DNA of 64,000 nt from an uncultured Aquimarina sp. (GTDB lineage: Bacteria > Bacteroidota > Bacteroidia > Flavobacteriales > Flavobacteriaceae), in assembly GCA_947496705.1 (NCBI GenBank), contig CANMDW010000004.1, forward strand, positions 186,001-250,000, written 5' to 3'. The position numbers and the translations under genes are program-made. Position 1 is the stretch's first letter, and every line of letters begins with the position of its first letter. Of this stretch, positions 1 through 10,400 are shown piece by piece. Below the pieces are notes generated by a model that saw only the letters and a program-made list of their open reading frames with translations, was not told where the DNA came from and made no database searches.

Positions 1-1223
1 ATGCTTCATTGGGTATTACTTATAAAATCACCAATGATGACGATAAAAGACAAAGTGTTGCCACTCAAATCAATTATCAAACTTCAAAAGAAGAAAGTGG
101 CGGGTTGTCAGACACTTCGTCCAATTTTTACAACGGTTCTGCGGCATACACCTTAGAGTTTCCAAAGAGAAGTCTGCAATATAACGGAGCGGTTAATGTT
201 GCTTATAATGAGTTTACAGAAGAACGTACACTTACCTATGGGCCTACTTTGGGAGTTAGAAAACAGTTCTTCGACAATACTTTAAGTACCGGGGTGTCGA
301 GTTCATACAATATCACCAGCGCCAACGGGGAGACTCAAAATCAAATATGGAGCAACAGAGTTAATGCAGGGTACACCTATAAAGAACGACATAACTTTTC
401 TTTAAGCACCATTTTTTTGCTAAGGAAGGCTACCCAACGAGTTTCCAACGACCTTACTATTAGCATGGGGTATTCCTATTCTTTTGATGTCAAAAAACCA
501 AAATTTGGGAGAGGAAAAAATACAATTTCTGCAAAAGAACGACCAGAGGGGAAAAGTGATAAGTATCTGTATAGATTCAGATATCGCAATATTATCTATA
601 AAGGATATGCCAATGAAATTATAGCGCAACTTCTGGTTACAGCAAAAAAAGAATACCTAACCAAGCCAGATACTTTTGGAAAGATCGAAATATTGTCTAT
701 ACTCGGTAGTATAAAGGAAGATAATGACCCTATCCTTTTTCAGAATGATGCCATCACATTTTTGGATACTCTTTATCTGTATAAAGATTTCCAGGTTGCT
801 TATCGGGAGAAATTGGATGAGGTATTTGAAGACCTGAAGATCGATACAAAGAAAAAAGATGAAGAAATACAAATGAGTTTTAGGATCGCTAAGTTCAAAA
901 TGGAGCGACATGAATTACATAAAATAGCCATTTCGGACAGGCAGCAAGCAGAACCGGCATTATTAAAAGAATATGAGGAGTTGGTTGAAGAACACAGAAA
1001 GCAATCAGAAAAATATGATGCACACCATTATATAACAGGAAGAGTTTTTGAAATTAATAAGGAAAGAGCCAAACATAAAAAAGTTATAAAGGAAATCAGA
1101 TTGAAGGCAATGCAAAACACTTTTGAAATTTACAAGGCAGAAGGGAGCTTACTAAATAGCAATGACTATCTGGAAGGTGAAATCATCTTGTATCTCGATA
1201 TGGAGTATAGAGCTCAAAATTAA
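1..1223 (+). CDS. Outer-membrane-type beta-rich protein, C-terminal part (5' end outside window)
   Basis: The reading frame is open from base 3, so this is the 3' part of a gene that begins before the window; the TTG at base 9 is not a credible start. The first ~165 visible residues alternate aromatic and polar residues in long strands (for example NVAYNEFTEERTLTYGP and VNAGYTYKERHNFSLS), as in outer-membrane beta-barrels. From about visible residue 185 to the end the protein becomes charged and helical, with a Lys/Glu-rich probable coiled coil. It lies 17 bp upstream of the next gene and is probably in the same operon as the giant exoproteins. Barrel membership is inferred from strand periodicity only. 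A fusion of barrel and soluble helical tail would suit an anchoring or secretion partner, but no family was recognised. Confidence 0.6.
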   Translation, partial: ASLGITYKITNDDDKRQSVATQINYQTSKEESGGLSDTSSNFYNGSAAYTLEFPKRSLQYNGAVNVAYNEFTEERTLTYGPTLGVRKQFFDNTLSTGVSSSYNITSANGETQNQIWSNRVNAGYTYKERHNFSLSTIFLLRKATQRVSNDLTISMGYSYSFDVKKPKFGRGKNTISAKERPEGKSDKYLYRFRYRNIIYKGYANEIIAQLLVTAKKEYLTKPDTFGKIEILSILGSIKEDNDPILFQNDAITFLDTLYLYKDFQVAYREKLDEVFEDLKIDTKKKDEEIQMSFRIAKFKMERHELHKIAISDRQQAEPALLKEYEELVEEHRKQSEKYDAHHYITGRVFEINKERAKHKKVIKEIRLKAMQNTFEIYKAEGSLLNSNDYLEGEIILYLDMEYRAQN

Positions 1224-1240
1224 AACGAAGCGACACTATT

Positions 1241-4200
1241 ATGAATATGATAAAAAAAATACTACTATTATTAGGACTGTTATATTGCTATTCACAATAT
1301 AGTTATGCTCAAAATTTCCCTGTACAGATAAGCCCGATTGGGTCCAGGCCCTATCCAAACAATTTACCGGCATATGCTGCATCGACCTCACCTACCAGCC
1401 CTTTACAATTAAGAATATTACTTACAGATATTACCACGGGTAATCAACGCCCCATAAATTTAAGAATTCGTATACAAGGACAGGGCATTAATGTTGTTAG
1501 CAATCCGGTATTTGTTCAAAATCAACAACTCACTCTTGATGCAGGGATTCCTTTGGTACTGGGAGCTGTGGATCTGGCTCCATATTTCGAATTTCAAAAC
1601 CTTATTGGGATTTCGCTAGATCAATACCAAACCTCTTTAAGAGATGGTAGTTATGATTTTTGCTTTGAGATTATTGATGCCAGATCGGGAGTACAAATAT
1701 CTGAAACGAAATGTGTAAACCTGCCTGTACTGCAAATAAATCCACCATTTCTTACCTGGCCATTAAATGAATCAAAAATTACCGCTTCGGATCCTCCTCC
1801 ACAAATTAACTTTAATTGGAGTCCCGCATCCGGAGGCAATGTGGCCGGTGTAAAGTATAGGTTCAGATTGGTACAAATCCCTTTTGGTATTCAGGACATA
1901 CAAGGATTTATGTTAGGAACTCAGGGAGTAAACAATTGTGAGCAAAATAATGACAGCTATAGTGTGATATGCAGAGATAATATCATCGGTACAAGTCTTG
2001 CTTACAATTGGTATGCCAACCCAGAAGATAACCCTTTACTAGAGGATTATATATATGCCTGGCAGGTACAAGCGTATGTAGACCAAAACGGAGAACAAGT
2101 GAGTACTTTTTTCGAAAATTTTGGAAGAAGTCAGGTCTTTTGGTTCAGATACCAGAGACCCTGTGTGGCTCCTGGTAATATAAGAACATTAGAAATAGGA
2201 GCACGAACGGCTACAATAGGGTGGAACCTGGAAAGCACGCATATCGATTACATCATTAATTATAGAGAAAAAGGAGTAGATTCTCGCTGGTATCCTTTAA
2301 CCACTCCCCGTAATACCACCGTTTTGTCTAATCTGAAACCGGGTACCAGATATGAATATCAGGTAGCAGGTAACTGCGATGCCGAAAATGTAGCCTACGG
2401 GCAAAAATTAGAATTTGAAACGGTTACCGAAGACGTCGCCATGTACCAGGGGTGCGGGATTGAACCAAGCCCTTATACCATCGATCCGGATTCGAAGAAC
2501 CTGGATCGAATATACCCCGGTTTTGTGATTATAGCCGGTGATTTTCCTATTACGGTGACCGAACTTGATAAAAACACGTCTCCTTTTATTGGTAAGGGAT
2601 ATGTCGGAATTCCATGGTTGGGCTTACCTGTGGTAGCGGTAGTATTTGACGGAATTACGGTAAATGAAAAATTGCAATTAACCAGTGGCGTTATTAATAC
2701 CACTTATGATGCCACATTTGGCAACTTCCCCGGATTTGATCCACCTGATGATCCTGATGATGAGTCTGACGGTGGTAATGATCAAAATACGATCATTGAG
2801 AGAGATGATGTCGACGATGTACAAGTTAATAATGGTACTATCGAGATTATAGTTGATGGTCAGGTGGTAGAAACCTTACCGCTGCCTGCAGCAGGAACTA
2901 CGGTAACGATAAGAGATGCCGATGGGAACGAATGGACAGTAGATGATGAAGGCAATATACAACCTCCCGGTGGGATTGACCCCGGCGACGGAAACCCGGG
3001 AGGCGATACATCTGGTACCATTACTGATGGCCTTACTGCAGATGGGCTGCAAGTTAACTTTTTACTATCGGGCACCTATGGTTTTGATCAGATTCCCGTA
3101 AGTCAGGCTAGTAATCTATTGAATAACTCAACAAATGAGTATGTTTCCATAAAAGCAGCAGATAGCATCACTCCCTATTATATTCCTCATAAAGCAATAA
3201 AGGCGGAAGGAGAAGATATAATTATAGGAGCCATTAATGTTACCGATAGCTTCTTACTGAAAACTTTAGCGTTTAAAACGGCAGATGATGTGAAGCTAAA
3301 CGCAGCGTTCGATACCGATAGTACTTTGGTTACGATCTCGTTAAATGGAGCAAATACCTTCAAGAAAGAAGATATAAAAGCGGTCGTATCGCAAAACGGG
3401 CAAGAAAAGCTGGCCGGAGTTTTTACTCTTTGGCATCTTCCCGAGTTTTCACAACCTATTAACGTGACCATTGTTCCGGTAAATGGAAGCAATGTGCCAA
3501 GTAAGGTGCAAATTCAAAAAGAAGTAGAGGATATTTTAAGCCCTGGTTTGGGAAGGTTAAATTTTTCTATTGCACAACCGCTTTCGGTGTATCCAAATCT
3601 GGTGACCAATGAGGTAGAGGTGTGGAGTCCGCTTTCAGAGATTAATGATCCTAAATATTCGGGAGGGTTAAAGTATTATATCAACGAATTCAAAAAAAAC
3701 CGACCGGTTGAAGACAATCAATACTATCTGTTTATTACTGATGAACCGCCATCTGAAGAAGTTACCGGAGCGATGCTGCCCTCTTACCAATTCGGATTTA
3801 TTTTTGAAAACCAGGTAACCAACAGTAGTGCTATGGGATATAAAACCTCACTGGCAAAAACCATAGCGCATCATTTGGGCCAGGGTATTTTTGGACTGTC
3901 TTATGCCAATGCACTTGGGGCAACCTCTGGCGAAACATCCTGGTTAATGGACCCCAGGGGGATAGGAGTGAAGTTACCCCATATGCACTGGAAACAAATG
4001 CATCAAGGGTTTACACCTTATGTTTTTGCTGATAAAGAAATTGAGGGGCCGGTAGAGCTCGATGAAGAGTTTCAGTTTAGCAGTATCAATTTTGGCGAGA
4101 ATGGGGATGGGACCTATACATTTTTAACACCGGCAGGAGAAGCCATAATATTGCCAAAAACGGTCGGCAAGCTGGAATTCTATTATGGGTATAAAGGAAG

Positions 4201-6961
4201 AGCAGAACAAGGAGATTTTAAACAATTCATAAATTTCATACCAGGAGCATTAAAAGGGTTCACCATTCAGGATAAAAGGTATGAAGCCGATATAGAGGTT
4301 ACCGAAAACGGGGGTGTTTTAAAAGGATATAAATCGGGAGATGACTATTATACTTATGAAGCGTATAGTATAAAAAGAAAGGATGTGACATGGGGTAATT
4401 TAGAGGACGACGCAATAGTGTTTCTCTACGACAAACTTTACAAGCTCAAGGGACGAGAAATAAATGTAACACCCTATTCTTACGAAAGTAAGCCAATTAA
4501 AACCGTATTTAATTTCAGTGTAAACGTTCTTGCCACCAATAATGGAAAAAGAGTTACTTCAGATAATAAAGCAATTGTAGGAAATGGCACATCGGGTGTC
4601 TCACAAGATAATATTGTTTGGGCCTTTAAAAATATAGAAATCATACAGGGACATCTTATTTTGTATCATAAAATTGCAGAATTAAAAGCTGCATTTCCGC
4701 ATATTCTCACTGAGAGAGTGGCCAATGACGAAACCCGTAATTTATGGCATACCAGCAGTTGTGAAGATCAATTTTTATATTATAGAAATTCACAGTCTTT
4801 ATTTATCAATCATCTGAAAAACACATACTGTAAATGCGAACGCCCGCCCATGTCTGAAATCGAGCTATGTGAAGACAAAGACGTAGAAAATCGCCCTGCT
4901 ACCCAGCTTGATTTTAGCATCAAGTTCTTAGAATTTTTAAGAAAAGACATTGAACGTATTCTGGCTGATGAAGTGCAGGACATTTTTGTGGAATTAAATA
5001 AAAATGACTCCTGTGATTATATCGCCGATATAGAATTTGACAACTTAACCCCGGCACTGAATGCCGGTACAGAAGAAGACTTGAAAAGCTTAAACGCAGA
5101 AACGATTATTTGCATTTTGTCAAAATATGCAGATAAAAGAGCTGTTTGGGAAGGGTCCTCATTTAGGAATTCTCAAGAGCTGGCAATGATCAGGCTTTTA
5201 GAAAATGTAGATAATGATGATGCCAGGGGAGTCATTGAGGGGCTTGAGGGAAAAAATATCTATAACCAGGATAAAGTACTCTATAAACAATTGTTTGATA
5301 AAATTGATGATAGTACTCTTGGGTTTTTTAGGGATAATAGATTTTTATTTATAAACGCATTAATCAACATTGCTTTTTCAGATGCTGAATTTTATAAAGA
5401 GAGAGTTTCATTGTATTATCAGGATTATGAAAACAGAAATTTTGTTCAGCAATACAGGAATATCGTAAGGCGCTTGGCAGAAGAAGCTGTTCCATTCAAA
5501 GAATTTATGCTGCTTATTGACAGGCATAATCTGGAACAAAATGATCAAGGCTTTTTTACGTCAAAATTTGGTTATTTAGATATTGATACAGACTATAATG
5601 AAGAGTCTGGGACTTTTAGCGTAGAACAAGAGCTTAAATTTGGGGTGTCATTTCCTGTTCCGGTTAATGAAACGGTTCAAGGTTTACGACCTTTTGATCT
5701 GATACGTTTCCTGGACGATACCAATAATAAAATCATTTTACGTAATCGTGCTAAAAGTTTAACCGATTATGCTATTCCTGCAGTAGTATTGTTATACGCA
5801 GATCAAACTACTACCAACAGAACCATAGCACAATCGATCAACACTGCCATAGATGTTGCTTCTATATCACTCACTTTAGGCTCTGGTATTGCTGTAAAAG
5901 CAGGCAAATTAGCACTTGCAAGAAGTATTGCCGATGATCTGGGATCCCTCACCCTAACTGGTCTGAGTGACTATGAAGAAAATCCTTTTACGCAACAACT
6001 AAGTAATGCACTTGCACTTAAGAGTCTACTTGATATATCATTTGATGGAATTAGAAGAATCAGAAATGCTGATGTAGCAACACATAAATATGATCCACCT
6101 TCGGTTGAAGAAGTTACAAACGATATATTAAGAATTCCTGAGAATGACCTGACCGATGTAATAGCCAATGATAGAGCACATGTAGCTATCCGTCAATACT
6201 TAGAAGGAGGTAAAGATGAGGCACGAAGAACTTCTCAATCCTCTTTACTACGTAACATTAATAATGCTTTAGAAAGAACACGAAATATCAGAATAAGAAC
6301 ACGCAATGCTTCTGGAAATATGGGGCGATCTGCGTTTGAAGATATAAATGGTTTTTCTGATAACATTGCGACCTGGGTGCAATTACATAAAATTAACAAT
6401 AGAACAATGACGGTTGAAGATTTTATTACCCTCCAGAAATTCAATGAAGATCGAATGAGTCCGAGACAATTGGCCATTTTAAAAGATATCAGAGATAGGA
6501 TACCAGACCCAACACCGGCTACCATCATGCAAAAAGTAATTCCTAAAGCTGATTTTGAAAAATATATAACGGGAGAATATACGGTAAGAGGTTTTATAAC
6601 CACCGCCAAAGACTCAAAACATCTCAGTAACTATAATGAAATCTATCATGGGATGAGATTAGATTATGATAACACCAAATTCAATTTGTCTGATGGGAGT
6701 TGCGGAGTTATAAGATTTAGGGCCAACAATGTTGGGGATGCATATATTCCTAGAGATTTGCTGGCCCCAGATAGGTATCCTTTTACCAACCATGGAACTA
6801 CAGCAGGAACGAATGGTCAACTGGGAGTCCCTGAATTAAAAATGGATGTAAATGCCGATTTACAGGATGGCGCAGAGTTCTGGGAAGTTTTCTCAGATGG
6901 TTCTGAAGTGCTTCGGGCCAAATATTCTGCAAGTGAAAATAGATTTATACCAATACAATAA
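1241..6961 (+). CDS. Giant Fn3 protein resembling a Bacteroidota polymorphic toxin with degenerate zincin site
   Basis: The 1906-aa protein starts with a signal peptide (residues 1-24, ending SYAQ). Residues ~25-300 are beta-rich, ~306-396 form a fibronectin type III domain, and ~495-605 are an Asp/Gly-rich linker. Around residue 877 the stretch TIAHHLGQGIFGL, then SWLMDPRG and HWKQMHQGF, follows the layout I know from Bacteroidota polymorphic toxins (AHELGHGxFxL, then LMD, then QWxxIH). Here the HExxH site is changed to HHxxQ (His878, Gln881), so metal catalysis is unlikely. A Glu/Asp-rich helical region (~1200-1480) and an Ala-rich segment (~1500-1620) precede a distinct C-terminal block (~1765-1906) with RGFITTAKDSKHL, GMRLDY and CGVIRF. 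There is no T9SS domain at the C-terminus. The stop codon overlaps the next start by one base, where an immunity gene would be expected. Toxin function is inference; the tip family was not recognised. Confidence 0.65.
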   Translation: MNMIKKILLLLGLLYCYSQYSYAQNFPVQISPIGSRPYPNNLPAYAASTSPTSPLQLRILLTDITTGNQRPINLRIRIQGQGINVVSNPVFVQNQQLTLDAGIPLVLGAVDLAPYFEFQNLIGISLDQYQTSLRDGSYDFCFEIIDARSGVQISETKCVNLPVLQINPPFLTWPLNESKITASDPPPQINFNWSPASGGNVAGVKYRFRLVQIPFGIQDIQGFMLGTQGVNNCEQNNDSYSVICRDNIIGTSLAYNWYANPEDNPLLEDYIYAWQVQAYVDQNGEQVSTFFENFGRSQVFWFRYQRPCVAPGNIRTLEIGARTATIGWNLESTHIDYIINYREKGVDSRWYPLTTPRNTTVLSNLKPGTRYEYQVAGNCDAENVAYGQKLEFETVTEDVAMYQGCGIEPSPYTIDPDSKNLDRIYPGFVIIAGDFPITVTELDKNTSPFIGKGYVGIPWLGLPVVAVVFDGITVNEKLQLTSGVINTTYDATFGNFPGFDPPDDPDDESDGGNDQNTIIERDDVDDVQVNNGTIEIIVDGQVVETLPLPAAGTTVTIRDADGNEWTVDDEGNIQPPGGIDPGDGNPGGDTSGTITDGLTADGLQVNFLLSGTYGFDQIPVSQASNLLNNSTNEYVSIKAADSITPYYIPHKAIKAEGEDIIIGAINVTDSFLLKTLAFKTADDVKLNAAFDTDSTLVTISLNGANTFKKEDIKAVVSQNGQEKLAGVFTLWHLPEFSQPINVTIVPVNGSNVPSKVQIQKEVEDILSPGLGRLNFSIAQPLSVYPNLVTNEVEVWSPLSEINDPKYSGGLKYYINEFKKNRPVEDNQYYLFITDEPPSEEVTGAMLPSYQFGFIFENQVTNSSAMGYKTSLAKTIAHHLGQGIFGLSYANALGATSGETSWLMDPRGIGVKLPHMHWKQMHQGFTPYVFADKEIEGPVELDEEFQFSSINFGENGDGTYTFLTPAGEAIILPKTVGKLEFYYGYKGRAEQGDFKQFINFIPGALKGFTIQDKRYEADIEVTENGGVLKGYKSGDDYYTYEAYSIKRKDVTWGNLEDDAIVFLYDKLYKLKGREINVTPYSYESKPIKTVFNFSVNVLATNNGKRVTSDNKAIVGNGTSGVSQDNIVWAFKNIEIIQGHLILYHKIAELKAAFPHILTERVANDETRNLWHTSSCEDQFLYYRNSQSLFINHLKNTYCKCERPPMSEIELCEDKDVENRPATQLDFSIKFLEFLRKDIERILADEVQDIFVELNKNDSCDYIADIEFDNLTPALNAGTEEDLKSLNAETIICILSKYADKRAVWEGSSFRNSQELAMIRLLENVDNDDARGVIEGLEGKNIYNQDKVLYKQLFDKIDDSTLGFFRDNRFLFINALINIAFSDAEFYKERVSLYYQDYENRNFVQQYRNIVRRLAEEAVPFKEFMLLIDRHNLEQNDQGFFTSKFGYLDIDTDYNEESGTFSVEQELKFGVSFPVPVNETVQGLRPFDLIRFLDDTNNKIILRNRAKSLTDYAIPAVVLLYADQTTTNRTIAQSINTAIDVASISLTLGSGIAVKAGKLALARSIADDLGSLTLTGLSDYEENPFTQQLSNALALKSLLDISFDGIRRIRNADVATHKYDPPSVEEVTNDILRIPENDLTDVIANDRAHVAIRQYLEGGKDEARRTSQSSLLRNINNALERTRNIRIRTRNASGNMGRSAFEDINGFSDNIATWVQLHKINNRTMTVEDFITLQKFNEDRMSPRQLAILKDIRDRIPDPTPATIMQKVIPKADFEKYITGEYTVRGFITTAKDSKHLSNYNEIYHGMRLDYDNTKFNLSDGSCGVIRFRANNVGDAYIPRDLLAPDRYPFTNHGTTAGTNGQLGVPELKMDVNADLQDGAEFWEVFSDGSEVLRAKYSASENRFIPIQ

Positions 6962-7464
6962 TGATTGTAAGAAATAATACATATACCATATATAAAAACC
7001 ATTGTGTTCAGGTGAATGTGTCGAGAACGGAGACAGATCGTCCGGTTGAAACTCCTCGGGAAGAGAGAGAATATATTTTGTCATCCGACAAAGGCGATTT
7101 AGATACGTTATTTGAAGAAATGGGTTTTCAGCATAGTCAGCATGGATATTTCTTTAAAGTATTGAAGTTCGAACAGCTTACCAATGCTTTTCAAGTAGCT
7201 ACTTTCGGTATGTATAAAGGAAAAAAGGTAAGAGTGACCACTTTTTTACCCGAACCCGATAAGGCTAAGATTATCACCTACGATAAAAAACTTGGTATCG
7301 AAACAGGCTTTTACAAGTTCGAAGATAGAGATAAAGGCGTTTTTTATAAGAAACTTATAAATAAAGCAGATTTGACCAGAATTTGGGAAGAACGAGGTCC
7401 TGCATTTGGATTGCCCATGCCAGAACGTATGAAGGAAAAAGAGATGATAGATTTGAATATTTAG
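6961..7464 (+). CDS. Small cytoplasmic protein, candidate immunity protein for the preceding toxin-like gene
   Basis: The 167-aa product has no signal peptide, although it sits in a run of genes for exported giants. Its ATG shares the last A of the preceding TAA, which implies translational coupling. The sequence is mixed alpha/beta and charged, with motifs such as EEREYILSSDKGD, FQVATFGMYKGKKVRVTTF and GIETGFYKFEDRDKGVFYKK. I recognise no family. A small leaderless protein coupled directly behind a polymorphic-toxin C-terminus is the classical position of a cognate immunity gene, and that is the whole basis for the functional suggestion. Alternatives are a chaperone or adaptor for the giant protein. 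The ATG at 6961 is the only sensible start. Confidence 0.55.
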   Translation: MIVRNNTYTIYKNHCVQVNVSRTETDRPVETPREEREYILSSDKGDLDTLFEEMGFQHSQHGYFFKVLKFEQLTNAFQVATFGMYKGKKVRVTTFLPEPDKAKIITYDKKLGIETGFYKFEDRDKGVFYKKLINKADLTRIWEERGPAFGLPMPERMKEKEMIDLNI

Positions 7465-7499
7465 TTGAAACATTTACTAACGATTAGCAATTGCGAATC

Positions 7500-10400
7500 A
7501 TGAAAAAAATATACACCTACATAGTATTATTGTGCATCACTGCCATAGGGTATAGCCATACCAGTAAAGATACATTGGCTATAAAAAAAGGAATAACGGT
7601 ACAACCTAATAGTAAAGTAATTCTTAAGACCCGAAGTTTTGCCAATCTCGATAAACAAATAGAAAAAGCATATGCGTATCACCTGGCCCCCAGGGCCGGT
7701 CATAAACCCCAAAAAATAAAGGATATAGATCAAACCGGTGCCAATCTACTGGAAGAAGCCATAGCTACCTTCGAGAAACTGGAAGAAACCCAAAACTTCA
7801 TTGAACGTCTGGCAACTTACGACAATATCAATACACTACCTGTAGGGATTACAAAAACCATTGGTACCACCCACTACGATTTGGGTATTAGCCGGGTAAC
7901 CTTCTATCAGAATTATGCAGAAATGACCGCATTTGTGCGTATCAGAACTCCGATGGCCTCAGGAGACACTCCCAATGAACACAACCAGAATGAAGGAAAT
8001 ACTACACTGTTTTTTGGGATGGATAAAATAAAACTGTCCCTCACCGGAGGCCTGGTAGGTATCGAAAACAATCTGCTCCTATTGCAGGATTATGAACTTT
8101 TTAATAATACCAGGGTGGAAGATGGTGCCTCCAAAGGGTATTCCCTGTATCTTAAAGGCGGATTTAACCGGGAAGCCGGAGAGACAAATTTAAATGCAGC
8201 ATCTTATGTAACCATAGATTGTGACGGTTTTAAAAGAATGAGACTGAACGCCGAGGTGCAGTTTCCCCGCTCGATGCTGGAACCGGTAGATCAAAACAAC
8301 AATGTTATTGAAGATCCTAAAGAGAAGGTCGCAGCATCATTTCAGGTAACCGCCGAAAACTGGAATGATATTTTGGTAGAAAACCTGAATCTTCCCAAAT
8401 TTCAAATGACCTCCTTAAGAGGATTTATCTTCAAAATTAACAATGCAGCATTCGATTTTAGCGATCTTAGGAACCCCGCAATTATCTTTCCCGAAGGGTA
8501 TGCACAAGAAGGTGGTGATACCGCCGATACCTGGCGGGGAGTGTATATGCAGAATGCCACCATTATTTTGCCCAAAGAATTTAAAAAACGTAGTGCTGCC
8601 GAGCGGCTCACAATTAATGCCTCGAATCTTCTTATTGATAGACAGGGAGTTTCCGGATTGTTTCAAGCCGAAAATTTACTACATCTCAATGAAGGAGATG
8701 CCTCTAAGTGGCAGTTTTCGGTAGAAACCTTACAAGTTGCGCTCGTGGCCAATTCAATTACCGGAGCAGGTTTTGCGGGTAAAATTGTGCTTCCCGTGTC
8801 CGAGAGTGTTACCGAAAACGAGGAAAACGAAGTGCCAAAGGCATTGGCCTACGACGCAGTTATTTATAGCGGGCAGGAGTATAAAGTTACGGTAAGCTCT
8901 ATCGGAAGGGAAGTAAAATTCGATCTGTGGAAAGCAAAAGCAGTGATCAATGAGGGGTCTTATGTAGAGCTAAAGGTGGAGGATGGTAATTTTATACCTA
9001 AAGCAGTCCTGACCGGAAGACTGATTATCAACGCAGATCTAGATGACGAAAATCAGGCATCCAACCCTACTGAAGATAAATTAATCCATATCCCTAATGT
9101 TGAGTTTACCAACCTGCAAGTACAGGCAAAACAACCCTATTTGCAGGTAGGAGCCGATACCGACCAGGGATTTATCGGTGGAGCATTTGGATTTGGTGAA
9201 GGAGGGCAGGCCAAAATAGCCAATTTCCCGATCACCATATCAGAACTTAATTTAAGAACGACCAATAACCAGGAGGCAGCATTGGTTTTTGACCTTGATA
9301 TCAACCTGATGAAAGATAAAATTGCCGCCGGAACTCAAATAAATATTAAAGGAGAATTTTTGGAAGAAAACGGTATACAACGTTGGAAATATGAGTCTTT
9401 CTCTATCAAAGAGTTAAAGCTTAGAGCAGACCTTGAGGCATTGGAATTGGAAGGTCGGATAAGTTTTATGAATAATGATGAAATATATGGTGATGGATTT
9501 AAAGGAGAGATCACTACGACTTTCAAAAAGGGAATCAAGGTGAGTGTTTCGTCTTCTGCGGTTTTTGGGAGAACCAATGACCAAGGTGATGTGCCGGGAT
9601 TCAGATATTGGTATATAGACGGATATACCGGTGGATTAGGTAGTAATTCCAGTTTTTCAAAACTGGCTGTAAGCGCATTTGGAGGTGGGGCTTATTACCG
9701 GATGCGTAGAAAAGGTTTCGGTGCTCCTCATACCGCTACAGGCCAGGATTATGAACCCGATCGTTCTATAGGATTGGGTGTAAAAGCCATGGTGGCATTC
9801 AACAATAAGGCCACGGCCGATCTTTTTAGCGGTCTGGCAGCCTACGAAGTGGTTTTTAATGATGGTGGCGGTATGCGCCGCATATCCTATTACGGAGAAA
9901 GCCATTTCTTATCAGGTAGCGAAGGCGATAAGGAAGAAGCAATAACCTCAGGATTACAAGAGGTTCTTACAAAAGAAGAAGGCTATTCCGGGAACCTTGA
10001 AGCGGAAAAAGAAGGGAACCTACTGGGGGTAGCAGAAAATATATTTGGAACCGGAAATGTAAAAGGAAAAGATGGAATACATTCTTTTGTCGCCTTGCAA
10101 TACGACTTTGGCGCCAATGGAGCCAGAAGCTCCCTGCATGGTGAAGTAAATGTGTATTTTAAAATCAAGGGCGGGTCAATTAAAGGAGGAGGACCCGATA
10201 ATTTGGCAGGAAGATTAGAATTTCATTTCGAAAAAGACAATTGGCACGTATTTTTAGGAACTCCGGAAACCCCTTTGTCCTTAAGTTTAGAAATAGGAGG
10301 ATGGACCTTTATCACCCAGGGGTATTATATGGTGGGGTACGGAATACCTGGCCTTGCAATCTCAAGAGACAATCCGGTCACCAAGATATTACGCCTTAGC

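Noticed and set aside
3869..3886. Active metalloprotease site in the giant protein
   Set aside because: The HExxH residues are replaced by HHxxQ.
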